Positions 41,730-49,730 of a stretch of DNA of 49,730 nucleotides are shown one piece after another (position 1 is the stretch's first letter; each line of letters opens with the position of its first letter). Under the pieces are notes generated by a model. The model was not told the DNA's origin. It was given only the letters and a program-made list of their open reading frames with translations, and did not search any database. The DNA lies in assembly GCF_900114605.1 (NCBI RefSeq), contig NZ_FOTP01000012.1:1-49730 (forward strand), read 5' to 3'. Origin of the DNA: Bradyrhizobium sp. NFR13. GTDB taxonomy: Bacteria > Pseudomonadota > Alphaproteobacteria > Rhizobiales > Xanthobacteraceae. The position numbers were made by a program, and so were the translations under genes.

Positions 41730-41970
41730 GCATTTCACTCCCAATGGCCTCTGGCGGGCCTGTCGCGATGTTACGCGCAGGAGTTGAATCGTCAACAGAT
41801 CAGAACAGCTCCAGATTTTTCTCTCGCGTTTTGCATCGCAAAGATCGCGGAGATCCTTTGAACCATCTGGTGAGATATAAGCGATCGACCACGCTTGCCC
41901 GCCCCTCACCTATCGTTATGATCGCGCGACAGAGATGCGCACAGCATCCGCAGCATCGGGGGAAAACGCC

Positions 41971-43539
41971 ATGAACATCACGCAGGGCCTGCGCCGTGCG
42001 CTACAAACCAGCCCGCAGACAATAGCCACTATCGACGGCGATCGCCGCCGGACATGGCGCGAGGTTGGCGATCGCGTCGCGCGTCTTGCCGGTGCGCTGC
42101 AAAAGCTTGGTGTCAAGCACGGCGACCGCGTAGCGGTGCTGATGCTGAATTCCGACCGCTATCTCGAACTCTATCTGGGCATCGCCTGGGCCGGCGCCGT
42201 AATCGTGCCGACCAATGTGCGCTGGAGCCAGGCCGAAATTCTCGACTCCCTGCTCGACTGCCGCGCCAGCGCGTTGATCGTCAACAACGCATTCGCGGCC
42301 ATGGGCGTCGAACTGGCGAAGGCCATGCCACTCACGCTGGTCTATGCCGATGACGATACAGGTCCGGTCGAAGCGCACGACTATGATGAGCTTGTCGAAA
42401 CGACGTCACCCATTCCGGATGCCATGCGCGGCCGGGAGGAGCTGGCCGGCATTTTCTACACCGGCGGAACGACCGGCCGTTCCAAGGGCGTGATGCTGAG
42501 CCATGGCAACATCATGAGCAACTCGCTGCATATGATGAGCGAAGGGCTCCTGCCCCATGGCTCGATCTATCTCAATGCTGCGCCGATGTTTCACGTCGCC
42601 AATGGCGGGGTGATGTTCACCTCGCTGGCCTCTGGCGGCACCAATGTCATCGTCCGGATGTTCAATCCGGAGCTGGTGATGCAGACCATCGCCCGCGAGA
42701 AAGTATCAGCCACGTTGATCGTCCCGACCATGATCCAGATGCTGGTCGATCACCCCGCATTCCAGACTGCTGATCTCTCATCGCTGAAGATCATGATGTA
42801 TGGCGCATCGCCGATCAACGATGCTCTTCTGAAGCGCGCGATGGCCGGCATGCCCGGCACCGAATTCCATCAGCTCTACGGCATGACCGAATTGTCCCCG
42901 CTGGCGACGCATCTGCCGTGGGATCAGCATATCGGCGAGCAAGCTGCGGCGAAGAACCGCCAGCGCGCCTGCGGCCGTGCAGCAATCGGCTGCGAGGCCC
43001 GCATCGTCGACGCCAATCGCAATCCTGTACCAAATGGCGAGGTCGGCGAAGTCGCTGTGCGCGGCCAGAATGTCATGATGGGCTATTGGGAGCGACCCGA
43101 GGAAACAGCCAAGTCCGTCATCGATGGCTGGATGCACACCGGCGACGGCGGCTACATGGACGATGAAGGTTATATCTATCTCGTCGACCGGATGAAGGAC
43201 ATGATCATCTCCGGCGGCGAGAACGTCTACTCCACTGAAGTCGAGAATGTGGTCGCTCAACATCCGGCCGTGGCGCAATGCGCCGTGATCGGGATTCCCG
43301 ACCCGCAATGGGGCGAGGCCGTACATGCCTTCGTCATTCCGAAACCCGGCGCGAGTGTCAATGCCGCCGAGATCATCGCCTTCTGCAAGGAGAAGATCGC
43401 CGGCTACAAGTGCCCGCGTAGCGTGGACGTGCGCAACGAGCCCTTCCCGCTGTCCGGTGCCGGCAAGGTGCTGAAGCGCGAGCTGCGACGGCCATTCTGG
43501 GAAAATGCCGCAGCGGCGCCGCAAGCCAAGGCGGGATAG
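41971..43539 (+). CDS. Long-chain acyl-CoA synthetase/ligase (AMP-forming)
   Basis: A 522-residue ANL ligase. The ATG at 41971 follows GGGGGAAAA; the frame extends to 41935 without signal. Motifs are FYTGGTTGRSKGVMLSHGN (about 165-183), YGMTE in the adenine pocket, DGWMHTGDGGYMD and the GGENVYSTEVE hinge block, and a C-terminal lysine in GKVLKRELR. This is the FadD-like subgroup acting on medium or long fatty or aryl-alkanoic acids. It is divergent from the PQQ dehydrogenase across 241 bp. Its substrate could come from alcohol oxidation by that enzyme, but the link is only positional. Confidence 0.87.
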   Translation: MNITQGLRRALQTSPQTIATIDGDRRRTWREVGDRVARLAGALQKLGVKHGDRVAVLMLNSDRYLELYLGIAWAGAVIVPTNVRWSQAEILDSLLDCRASALIVNNAFAAMGVELAKAMPLTLVYADDDTGPVEAHDYDELVETTSPIPDAMRGREELAGIFYTGGTTGRSKGVMLSHGNIMSNSLHMMSEGLLPHGSIYLNAAPMFHVANGGVMFTSLASGGTNVIVRMFNPELVMQTIAREKVSATLIVPTMIQMLVDHPAFQTADLSSLKIMMYGASPINDALLKRAMAGMPGTEFHQLYGMTELSPLATHLPWDQHIGEQAAAKNRQRACGRAAIGCEARIVDANRNPVPNGEVGEVAVRGQNVMMGYWERPEETAKSVIDGWMHTGDGGYMDDEGYIYLVDRMKDMIISGGENVYSTEVENVVAQHPAVAQCAVIGIPDPQWGEAVHAFVIPKPGASVNAAEIIAFCKEKIAGYKCPRSVDVRNEPFPLSGAGKVLKRELRRPFWENAAAAPQAKAG

Positions 43540-43548
43540 AACTGAGCG

Positions 43549-44349
43549 CTACGGCGCGCCGGTCAATTCGAACACCTCGCCGTCATAGCCCGCCTCGATC
43601 GGAATCCGCAGCTGGCGCTTGTCGCCATCGCGCGTGACGATGGGTGTGACGCTAACGATCGTGCTGCGGCTGGCGTCGTCCAGTGCCCCCGCGACACTGG
43701 GCTGCTTGCCGAGCTTGATGAGATTGCGCGTGGTCGGGAACGGCAGCGTGAAACGGCCCGATGCGCCGCCTTCCAGCGCTTCGCGTGGCGACAGCCAGAT
43801 CGAGTCCGTGGACTCCTTACCGTCATGCATACCGACCTGTTCGGGCGGCGCCTCGGCGAGGAAGAACCAGGTATCGAAGCGCTTCTTCATGCCTTCCGGT
43901 GTGATCCAGTGTGCGTAGGGCACAAGCAGATCGAGCGCGAGCTCCAGATCGTTTTCGGCAATAATGTTGGCGAATTTGACCTTGCCCTCATTCAGCGCGT
44001 CGCGATGCTGATCGGCGATGGCGCTCGCCTTCGCCGCAGCGATCAGGTCACTAGAGCCGCGCGGACACGCCAGCAGGATGCGGCTTTCCTCGAAAGTCTC
44101 GCGGATCGCGGCGATCTTGAAAGCCAGCATATCAGGATCGAGACCGTCGCCGCCGCTATAGAGGTTAGGTTGCGTACCGATCTCGCGATCACCGGCATCG
44201 ACGCTGCCGCCGGGAAACACCAGCGCGCCTGATGCGAATTCGATCTGATAATGCCGCACCATCATGAAGACGTCGATGGCATCGGTCGCGCCCTTGCGCA
44301 GCAGGAGGATAGTGGAGGCTTGGCGGACGGCGCCGGGCTCGCTTGGCAT
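43549..44349 (-). CDS. Nudix hydrolase, NUDT19-like
   Basis: A 266-residue Nudix-fold protein. FPGGSVDAGD (45-54) opens the Nudix box and the RETFEES segment (83-89) supplies the RExxEE metal ligands. About 28 residues separate the two, longer than the usual box, which is a feature of NUDT19/RP2-type CoA diphosphohydrolases. It might hydrolyse CoA or acyl-CoA, trimming the free pool, and its place at the end of an acyl-CoA gene cluster supports this. AGGGAGAAACTGA precedes the ATG. It lies beyond the terminator of the DapA-like gene, so it has its own transcript. Confidence 0.78.
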   Translation of the reverse strand: MPSEPGAVRQASTILLLRKGATDAIDVFMMVRHYQIEFASGALVFPGGSVDAGDREIGTQPNLYSGGDGLDPDMLAFKIAAIRETFEESRILLACPRGSSDLIAAAKASAIADQHRDALNEGKVKFANIIAENDLELALDLLVPYAHWITPEGMKKRFDTWFFLAEAPPEQVGMHDGKESTDSIWLSPREALEGGASGRFTLPFPTTRNLIKLGKQPSVAGALDDASRSTIVSVTPIVTRDGDKRQLRIPIEAGYDGEVFELTGAP

Positions 44350-44396
44350 TCAGTTTCTCCCTGATCGGCATTCTTGGCGATGCCGCTTATCATTCA

Positions 44397-44430
44397 AAAT
44401 ACGATGCCCGGAGTTTTCTCCGGGCATCGT
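44397..44430 (-). terminator. Intrinsic terminator after the DapA-like gene
   Basis: ACGATGCCCGGAG (44401-44413) pairs perfectly with CTCCGGGCATCGT (44418-44430) over a TTTT loop. On the minus strand it is followed by ATTTT. It begins 12 bp after the DapA-like stop at 44442 and separates that gene from the Nudix gene. Confidence 0.82.
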
Positions 44431-44441
44431 CACGTTTGGAA

Positions 44442-45401
44442 TTAGCCCGCCGCGCTCGACTGCGGCGCGATGTTGGCGCGTTTGTCATAGCGCGCGACGC
44501 GCGACAGGAGATAATCGACCTCCGCCTTCGCCCGCGCCGTGATCGCCACACCGGGCTTGCGCTGCGCGGCCGAGGCAATGACACCGCGCTTCTGCAGCAC
44601 ATATTTCCGGACCGCGAGGCCAATGCCGAGCTGTTGCTCGTAGCGGATCAGCGGCAGATGCGCGTCGAACAGGTCATGCGCCTTGTCGCGCTCGCCCTTC
44701 TTCGAGAGATTGACGACGTCGATCAGCAGTTCAGGGAAGGCATAACCCGTCATTGCGCCATCGGCGCCGCGTTCCATTTCGAAATCGAGGAACACGCCGC
44801 CATTGCCGGTGAGGATCGAGGTCTCGCGCAACGAACCGTCCTTCTGGAAATTGCGCAGCGCGGTGATCTTCTCGAGGCCCGGCCAGTCCTCGTGCTTGAG
44901 CATCACGCAGGACTTGGAGTCCATGATGATCTTGCGGATGATGGCGGGCGTCATCACCACGGTCAGCGTCAGCGGATAGTCCTGCAGCACCCACGGAACG
45001 TCGTCGCCGATCGCCTCGACCGCGCCCTTGAAATAGTTGGTGATCTGGTCGTCGGTGCGCAGATGCGGCGGCGGGGCGATCATGACGCCGGCGGCACCCG
45101 CATCCATCGACTTCAGCGCCAGCGAACGCATGGCGGCGAAACCGGGGGCGGAAACGCCGACGATGATCTGCATCTTGTCGCTGGCGCGCTTGATGAAGCG
45201 GGTGGCGACGGCCTCGGACTCCGCACCCTCCAGCTTCGGCGCTTCGCCCATGATGCCGAGCACGGTCACGCCGTTACAGCCGACCTCCGCGTAGAAATCC
45301 GTCAGGCCGTCGATCGATTTGTCGTCGATGCGGCCGTCGTCAAGGAACGGGGTCGGTGCGATGGCGAAGGTGCCTGCGGCTTTGGCGGTCAGTTTCATCA
45401 T
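44442..45401 (-). CDS. Dihydrodipicolinate synthase/N-acetylneuraminate lyase family protein
   Basis: A 319-residue class I aldolase-type TIM barrel. The Schiff-base lysine is K169 (CVMLKHEDWPG) and the catalytic tyrosine is Y142 (LQDYPLT); GIMGEAPKL (49-57) replaces the GTTGE loop of DapA that orients the pyruvate carboxylate. The C terminus is extended by about 25 residues. The loop change argues against true DapA, so lyase or synthase activity on another keto acid is more likely. It is preceded by the SDR gene 76 bp upstream in a fatty-acyl cluster and followed by a strong terminator. Substrate unknown. Confidence 0.8.
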   Translation of the reverse strand: MMKLTAKAAGTFAIAPTPFLDDGRIDDKSIDGLTDFYAEVGCNGVTVLGIMGEAPKLEGAESEAVATRFIKRASDKMQIIVGVSAPGFAAMRSLALKSMDAGAAGVMIAPPPHLRTDDQITNYFKGAVEAIGDDVPWVLQDYPLTLTVVMTPAIIRKIIMDSKSCVMLKHEDWPGLEKITALRNFQKDGSLRETSILTGNGGVFLDFEMERGADGAMTGYAFPELLIDVVNLSKKGERDKAHDLFDAHLPLIRYEQQLGIGLAVRKYVLQKRGVIASAAQRKPGVAITARAKAEVDYLLSRVARYDKRANIAPQSSAAG

Positions 45402-45477
45402 GGGCCTCTGTGAATGGATGCCGGCAGTCTACCGGGAAATATCGGGTCTGTCCGCCCGAACCGGGCCCAACTGCCCG

Positions 45478-46356
45478 TCAAAAACGCCGTGCCCCGTGCT
45501 GGCTTACCTCGTCCGAGAAGAAGATCTCGCCCGCATGGGTCACCACATCCTGCGCGCTCCAGCCATCATGGGGCGGCTTCCAGCCCTCCATTTCCATCAT
45601 CTTCATCTCGCGGACGCCGCGCGGGCCGGAGACGCCGAGCACCTTGCCGGTCTGGCTGCCGGAGAGATCGCTGACCATGTAGAGCACCGCCGGCGCGATA
45701 CCGTCAGGCCCCAAGGCCGCGCCGGGATTCTCGATATAGCGCGGCAGGTCCGCGGTCATGCGGGTCAGCGCGCCGGGCGCCAACGTCCAGACGCGGATGT
45801 TGTATTTGCGGCCCTCGATGGCCAGCACATTGGACAGGCCCCAGATGCCGCCCTTGGCCGCGCCGTAATTGCTCTGGCCGAAATTGCCGATCAGGCCGGA
45901 GGTCGAGGACGTGTTGACGATGACACCGCCGCCGTTTTCCTTCATCCATTTGAAGACCGGCTGGCCGACGCAGAATGTGCCTTTGAGATGCACTTTCATC
46001 ACCTTGTCCCACGCTGCTTCCGTGGCCTTGGCGAAGGTCTGGTCGAGCAGAATGCCGGCATTGTTGACGAGAATGTCGACCTTGCCGAAGGCCTTGATGG
46101 CATCGTCGAACACGGATTGGCCGCCTGATATGGTCGAGATGTCGGCGCCATTGGCGACGGCCTTGCCGCCTTCCTTCTTGATGGCGTCGACGACCTGCTG
46201 CGCCATGGAGAGATCCGAGCCGGAGCCGTCGCGCGGGCCGCCGAGATCGTTGACCACCACGGATGCGCCCTCGCGCGCAAACAGTTTGGCGTAGGCTTCA
46301 CCGAGGCCGCCACCGGCGCCGGTGATGATGGCAACCTTGCCGTCGAGAAGACCCAT
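45478..46356 (-). CDS. SDR family 3-hydroxyacyl-CoA dehydrogenase-like
   Basis: A 292-residue classical SDR. The ATG at 46356 is preceded by GGGAG; a frame to 46401 is rejected. Cofactor loop TGAGGGLG (12-19), NNAG at 98-101, serines at 150-151 and Y164-x3-K168 are intact. The VVNDLGGPRDGSG block is the same as in MFE-2-type dehydrogenases and resembles the SDR at 6006-6923, so these look like paralogues. The upstream gene encodes the hydratase of the pair; together they would oxidise an (R)-hydroxyacyl-CoA. A REP-like element separates them. Steroid or branched fatty-acid substrates are possible, but unproven. Confidence 0.85.
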   Translation of the reverse strand: MGLLDGKVAIITGAGGGLGEAYAKLFAREGASVVVNDLGGPRDGSGSDLSMAQQVVDAIKKEGGKAVANGADISTISGGQSVFDDAIKAFGKVDILVNNAGILLDQTFAKATEAAWDKVMKVHLKGTFCVGQPVFKWMKENGGGVIVNTSSTSGLIGNFGQSNYGAAKGGIWGLSNVLAIEGRKYNIRVWTLAPGALTRMTADLPRYIENPGAALGPDGIAPAVLYMVSDLSGSQTGKVLGVSGPRGVREMKMMEMEGWKPPHDGWSAQDVVTHAGEIFFSDEVSQHGARRF

Positions 46357-46395
46357 GACGCTCTCCCTGTGTTGTTTTGTTTTTTTGTCTTCTTT

Positions 46396-46513
46396 CGTCA
46401 TTCCGAGGCACGATCTCAGCGCAGCTGAGAGCGCGAACCCGGAATCTCGTAATGTGACTCATGCTGAGGTTCCGGGTTCGCGCGCAAAGATGCGCGCGCC
46501 CCGAAATGACGAG
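46396..46513. repeat. REP-like intergenic inverted repeat
   Basis: Ends CGTCATTCCGAGG and CCCCGAAATGACGAG are near-complementary, as in the element at 269-405. Two inner palindromes occur: CTCAGC/GCTGAG near 46415-46429 and GCGAACCCGGAA with TTCCGGGTTCGC across 46432-46484. It lies between the hydratase and SDR genes of one operon and would form a stable transcript hairpin. Confidence 0.75.
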
Positions 46514-46520
46514 TGCGTGG

Positions 46521-47381
46521 CTACGCCAGCACTGTCTTGCCGCTCTTGATCACGGTGACGCCGCGTTCTTTCACTTTCGCCTCGAACGACACCACGTTGC
46601 CGTCCTTCCACATCTCCATGGTGACAGTCTCGCCGGGAAACACCGGCGACGAGAAGCGCACCGCATGCTGCTTGAACGCGGACGGATCGTAATCGGCATA
46701 GGTCTGCAGCACGCCGCGGCAGGTGATGCCATAGGTGCACATGCCGTGCAGGATCGGACGCGGGAAGCCGGCGCGCTTCGCGAATTCGGGATCGGAATGC
46801 AACGGGTTGCGGTCGCCGCAGAGGCGATAGATCAGCGCCTGATCGGGCCGCGTGGAGATATCGACGGTCCGGTCCGGCGCACGCTTCGGCATCGCATGCG
46901 GCTCGGGCTGGCCTTCCGACTTGCCGCCGAAGCCGCCATCGCCGCGGGCGAAACGCGAGGCCACCAACGTCGCCAGCGCTTCGCCGGCTTCATCGCGCAG
47001 GATCGTCTGGTGCAGGATCACCGCGCCCTTGTCGGCGCCCTTGTCGAACACGCCAAGCACGCTGCTATCGGCAGTGATCTTCGCAGCCACCGGCAGCGGC
47101 TTGTGGAAGGTGATGTCGCGCTCGCCATCGACCACCAGCAGCTTGTTGAGACCCATCTCGCCCGGGCCCGAGCCCCATGCGGCAACCGACGCATAGGTCG
47201 GCACGACTTTCAGCGGACGCGGCGTGTATGTCCCCTCGTTGACGAAAGCGAGTTCGCGCTCGTCCATCGGATCGGCGCCCATGCCGATGCCATAGGCGTA
47301 GAGCATGACTTCGCGATCGGTCCAGGCATATTTCTGGCCGATGTTCTTCATCGCCATCAGGGCTTCGTAGTTGATGGGCAT
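46521..47381 (-). CDS. MaoC/HSD17B4-type 2-enoyl-CoA hydratase 2
   Basis: A 286-residue double-hotdog hydratase. The C-terminal hotdog carries the full motif LCGDRNPLHSDPEFAK with D190, N192 and H195, followed by PILHGMCTYG; the N-terminal half is the substrate-binding hotdog typical of MFE-2 hydratase 2. It hydrates 2-enoyl-CoA to the (R)-3-hydroxyacyl-CoA, feeding the SDR encoded downstream across a REP-like element. The length matches that of the peroxisomal hydratase domain. It follows the DUF35 gene by 164 bp, occupied by another repeat. Confidence 0.9.
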   Translation of the reverse strand: MPINYEALMAMKNIGQKYAWTDREVMLYAYGIGMGADPMDERELAFVNEGTYTPRPLKVVPTYASVAAWGSGPGEMGLNKLLVVDGERDITFHKPLPVAAKITADSSVLGVFDKGADKGAVILHQTILRDEAGEALATLVASRFARGDGGFGGKSEGQPEPHAMPKRAPDRTVDISTRPDQALIYRLCGDRNPLHSDPEFAKRAGFPRPILHGMCTYGITCRGVLQTYADYDPSAFKQHAVRFSSPVFPGETVTMEMWKDGNVVSFEAKVKERGVTVIKSGKTVLA

Positions 47382-47421
47382 TGGTTCGCTCCCGATTTTC
47401 TTGCTTGTTGGGTTTGTTCCG

Positions 47422-47534
47422 AACTGTCATCGCCCGGCAGCGCGAAGCGAGCTTCGCTGGATGACCGGGCGATCCAGTACACACAAGCCTTTCGGCGTTT
47501 ACTGGATCACCCGCCTTCGCGGATGATGACAGTT
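47422..47534. repeat. REP-like intergenic inverted repeat (second type)
   Basis: Terminal inverted repeats AACTGTCATC (47422-47431) and GATGACAGTT (47525-47534) are perfect. An inner GATCCAGTA/TACTGGATC pair and an inner AGCGAAGC-like palindrome complete the structure. Its ends differ from those of the elements at 269 and 46396, so this is a separate repeat type. It sits between the DUF35 and hydratase genes. Confidence 0.75.
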
Positions 47535-47545
47535 TGAGTGTGTCG

Positions 47546-47935
47546 TTACGCCGGCGTGAAGAACGGCAGCGGTGCGCCGTCGGTTGGTTTCCACACCAGT
47601 TTCACCTTCTGGCCGATCTTCACCGTTGCCGGATCGCAATCGACGATATTGGTCTGCACCGACGGTCCCTCCTTCAGCGTCACATAGGCGATCACGTAGG
47701 GGCCAGTCGCCGACTTGCGCATGTGGCTGTAGGTGTAGATCTCGCCCTCGCCCGACGACTCCTCCCACTCGGTCTTGTCGGAGAAGCAGAACGGGCAGAT
47801 CGAACGCGGGAAGAAATGCGCGTCGCCGCAGGTGGTGCAGCGCTTGATCAGGAACTTGCCATCCTTGGCCGCATCCCAGAACGGCTGCGTTTCCGGATTG
47901 CCTTGCGGGGTCGGATACTTCTTGGCTTCAGTCAT
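47546..47935 (-). CDS. DUF35 OB-fold / zinc-ribbon acyl-CoA-associated protein
   Basis: A 129-residue protein: an N-terminal rubredoxin-like zinc ribbon with four Cys (C33, C36, C47, C50) and a C-terminal OB-fold (about 60-129) with GEIYTYSHM and PYVIAYVTLKEG. Such proteins partner thiolase-like enzymes and are thought to bind acyl-CoA and complete the thiolase active complex. Its ATG at 47935 shares one base with the stop of the thiolase gene (TAATG), so translation should be coupled and the two proteins stoichiometric. A longer frame to 48118 runs into the thiolase gene and is rejected. Confidence 0.9.
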   Translation of the reverse strand: MTEAKKYPTPQGNPETQPFWDAAKDGKFLIKRCTTCGDAHFFPRSICPFCFSDKTEWEESSGEGEIYTYSHMRKSATGPYVIAYVTLKEGPSVQTNIVDCDPATVKIGQKVKLVWKPTDGAPLPFFTPA

Positions 47936-49083
47936 TACACGCGCTCCAGAATGGCGGTCGAGGCAGCATGGCGCACGCCGAGCAGGCCGCCGGTGCCGTG
48001 AGCAATAGCGAGGTCGCAATTGGGGACCTGCAGCTTCGGATGGGCTTCGCCGCGCAGCTGGCGCACGGCTTCGAGGATCTTGGTCATGCCACCGCGATTG
48101 ATCGGGTGATTGCTGCACAGACCGCCGCCATCGGTGTTGAACGGCAGCTTGCCGACGCCCGAGATCAGGTTACCGTCTGACACGAACTTGCCGCCCTCGC
48201 CTTTCTTGCAGAAGCCGAGATCCTCGAGCTGCATCAGCACGGTGATGGTGAAGCTGTCATAGATCGACGCGTACTTCATGTCCTTCGGCGTGACGCCCGC
48301 TTCCTCGAAAGCGCGCGGACCGGACCACACACCGGCCGAATAAGTGAGGTCGAGATCCTTGCCGCCGCGAGGACCCTTCATGGCCTCGCCATGGCCGATC
48401 AGACGCACCAAAGGCTTCTTCAGGCTCTTGGCGATCTCTTCGGTCGTGACGATGAGTGCGCCGCCGCCGTCGGTGACCACGCAGCAATCCATGCGGCGCA
48501 GCGGGTCGGAGATCATCGGCGAGTTCAGCACATCCTCGACGGTGACCACGTCCTTGAGCATCGCATGCGGATTGTACTGCGCGTGATGCGAGGCGGCGAC
48601 CTTGATCCAGGCGAGTTGTTCGGAGGTGGTGCCGTAATCGTGCATGTGGCGCATCGCGGCCATGCCATAGGCGTTATGCGTGGTGGCGCCGAAAGCGGTT
48701 TCGAAATCGGCTTCAGCGCCCTGCGCGCGCGGCGACGGCGGCATTGTGCGCGGCTTGCCGGCCAGCGTGATCAGCGCCACCGAGCATTTGCCGAGCGCGA
48801 TCGCTTGCGCGGCGTGACCGAGCGCGATGATGTAGGAACAGCCGCCGGTCTCGGTCGAGTCGACATGGCGCGGCTTGAGGCCAAGATAGTCGGTCATCGG
48901 CCAGAGGCCACCATTCGCATCGCCTGCGATGAAGAGACCGTCGACGTCCTTGTTCGTCAGGCCAGCGTCCTCGAGCGCGCCCTTGGCGACTTCGGCATGC
49001 AACTGCCAGAGGGATTTGTCCGGCGCATGGCGTGTCGGATGCTCATAGATGCCCGCGATATAGGCCTTGCCCTTGATACTCAA
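47935..49083 (-). CDS. Thiolase-like protein (SCP-x/lipid-transfer type)
   Basis: A 382-residue thiolase-fold protein. The nucleophile position reads STETGGCSYI (C82), and the C-terminal end has HPINRGGMTKI and HGTGGLLG blocks in place of the classical GHPxGxTG and CxG motifs. This is the thiolase branch that requires a DUF35 partner, encoded in overlap immediately downstream. It would cleave a 3-ketoacyl-CoA, perhaps of a sterol side chain or branched acid, or condense acyl units. It leads a minus-strand operon with DUF35, hydratase and SDR. The upstream 277 bp to the repeat at 49361 contain no other gene. Confidence 0.88.
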   Translation of the reverse strand: MSIKGKAYIAGIYEHPTRHAPDKSLWQLHAEVAKGALEDAGLTNKDVDGLFIAGDANGGLWPMTDYLGLKPRHVDSTETGGCSYIIALGHAAQAIALGKCSVALITLAGKPRTMPPSPRAQGAEADFETAFGATTHNAYGMAAMRHMHDYGTTSEQLAWIKVAASHHAQYNPHAMLKDVVTVEDVLNSPMISDPLRRMDCCVVTDGGGALIVTTEEIAKSLKKPLVRLIGHGEAMKGPRGGKDLDLTYSAGVWSGPRAFEEAGVTPKDMKYASIYDSFTITVLMQLEDLGFCKKGEGGKFVSDGNLISGVGKLPFNTDGGGLCSNHPINRGGMTKILEAVRQLRGEAHPKLQVPNCDLAIAHGTGGLLGVRHAASTAILERV

Positions 49084-49360
49084 TCGTCTCTCCGCTTGGT
49101 GTTTCGTCCCGGTTCAGTTTTTTTTTGTGACCGTTCACGGCAGGCTTGGCAAGCGACAACATTTCACGCTGCGGACGTGAATTTCACAGAGCGGAATGGT
49201 TGCAACCCAGCCTGGGAGTTTTTCGCCGGTGATTTAGCTGTTTACCAATCTGGTCAGCGAGCTCTCACAAAAGCGGAGGTCTGGATTTCCGGAAGCGGTG
49301 GGCTGAGTGGTACCTACGACAATGGCTTGCGCTACGCGCAGGCCGCGACGTCTGACATGG

Positions 49361-49597
49361 ATTCAACTGTCAAACAGCCACTGCTCATCAGACATGCGTC
49401 ATCGCCCCCATTGTTTGCGGCGCGGGGGCGCCGTCGTCTCTTGCATTCCCACCCTCCTGTGAGAGGGCGTGCGGAACGCCGGGTGCCCGTTGCACCCTTG
49501 GGCCTGATGCGATGCGGTCTTCCGCAAGGGTAATGTGCATCAGGACTTTCGGAGGCGCCGAGCAAGTGCCCGACGTTCCGCCTGCGGTGTTTTTTCG
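49361..49597 (-). repeat. Structured repeat, copy B (inverted relative to copy A)
   Basis: The reverse complement of this stretch matches 4-242 over its whole length, with scattered substitutions. All five stems found in copy A are also possible here. Two differences fall inside stems and remain paired as G-U wobbles when read on the minus strand: CACCCTC becomes CGCCCTC, and GCGGAACGCCGGG becomes GCGGAACGTCGGG. Read on the plus strand these would be A-C mismatches, so the minus strand is the likely RNA sense. The two copies face opposite ways about 49 kb apart. The plus-strand ORF across it has no coding character. Confidence 0.75.
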
Positions 49598-49730
49598 ACT
49601 TGCTTGCACTTTGCCTCAGCGAACGATCCGATCACCGAATTAAAGTCCCAAGGCGATGGGAAGGGAGCCTCAAGCACTTAAGCCGGACGCATTTCGATTT
49701 GGTCGTCCGTCACACTGTCCAGGGCTCTTT

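Noticed and set aside
41730-41970. Regulatory gene or RNA between the PQQ dehydrogenase and acyl-CoA synthetase genes
   Set aside because: The 241 bp hold no supported ORF or strong hairpin; only divergent promoters are expected.
49598-49730. Gene start at the right edge
   Set aside because: No ribosome site or frame with coding character is visible before the window ends.

Overview
The window looks like chromosomal DNA from a Nitrobacteraceae (Bradyrhizobium/Rhodopseudomonas/Afipia-type) alphaproteobacterium. The reasons are the GC-rich codon use, the dense acyl-CoA and valine catabolic repertoire, a TAXI-type TRAP transporter, a GrlR-like orphan gene, Bradyrhizobium-style intergenic inverted repeats, and a 14-codon gene that matches the rreB small mRNA described from Bradyrhizobiaceae. 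I see no phage, insertion sequence, integrase or CRISPR array. Taxonomy and most functions come from family recognition by eye, without database searches.

Layout. 1-405 holds two repeat elements. 408-5978 holds mixed housekeeping genes: a hotdog-fold protein, a YaiI-type DUF188 protein, a Uup-type ABC-F ATPase, a D-threonine aldolase/D-serine dehydratase-like enzyme and a BaiN-like flavoprotein. 6006-14012 is a minus-strand catabolic operon whose upstream half is the valine route: mmsA, isobutyryl-CoA dehydrogenase, 3-hydroxyisobutyryl-CoA hydrolase and mmsB. An acyl-CoA synthetase, a MaoC hydratase and an SDR follow. A TetR gene with a Lys/Ala-rich tail lies upstream. It is divergent from an enoyl-CoA hydratase, which is followed by a thiolase, an MFS carrier and a FabF-like synthase.

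19781-26276 is an IclR-centred module: a biotin-dependent carboxyltransferase, the IclR regulator, a stand-alone 73-residue biotin carrier protein, a TAXI solute receptor and a fused TRAP permease. It has no biotin carboxylase gene. 26312-31189 contains a small periplasmic ClpP-like protein, threonine dehydratase (ilvA) with a clear terminator, and two polysaccharide-type membrane proteins. A tRNA-Arg(UCG) gene is at 31293-31369. 31416-36755 is a strip of small or poorly known genes (a PilZ protein, three short conserved-looking ORFs, rreB, an MFS carrier, a secreted protein and a GrlR-like protein). 36765-43539 has an orphan PAS histidine kinase, a PQQ/cytochrome c alcohol dehydrogenase and a divergent acyl-CoA synthetase. 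43549-49083 is a second minus-strand acyl-CoA cluster: thiolase/SCP-x-like, DUF35, MaoC-type hydratase and SDR, then a DapA-like lyase/synthase and a NUDT19-like Nudix protein.

The strongest non-coding signals are two. (1) A ~237-bp repeat lies at both ends of the window in inverted orientation. It can fold into five nested or adjacent stems, and two substitutions between the copies keep pairing as G-U wobbles in one orientation only, which points to a transcribed structured RNA. (2) The rreB transcription unit at about 33936-34139 is complete, with promoter, a 17-nt extended Shine-Dalgarno reaching the GTG start, 14 codons and an intrinsic terminator.
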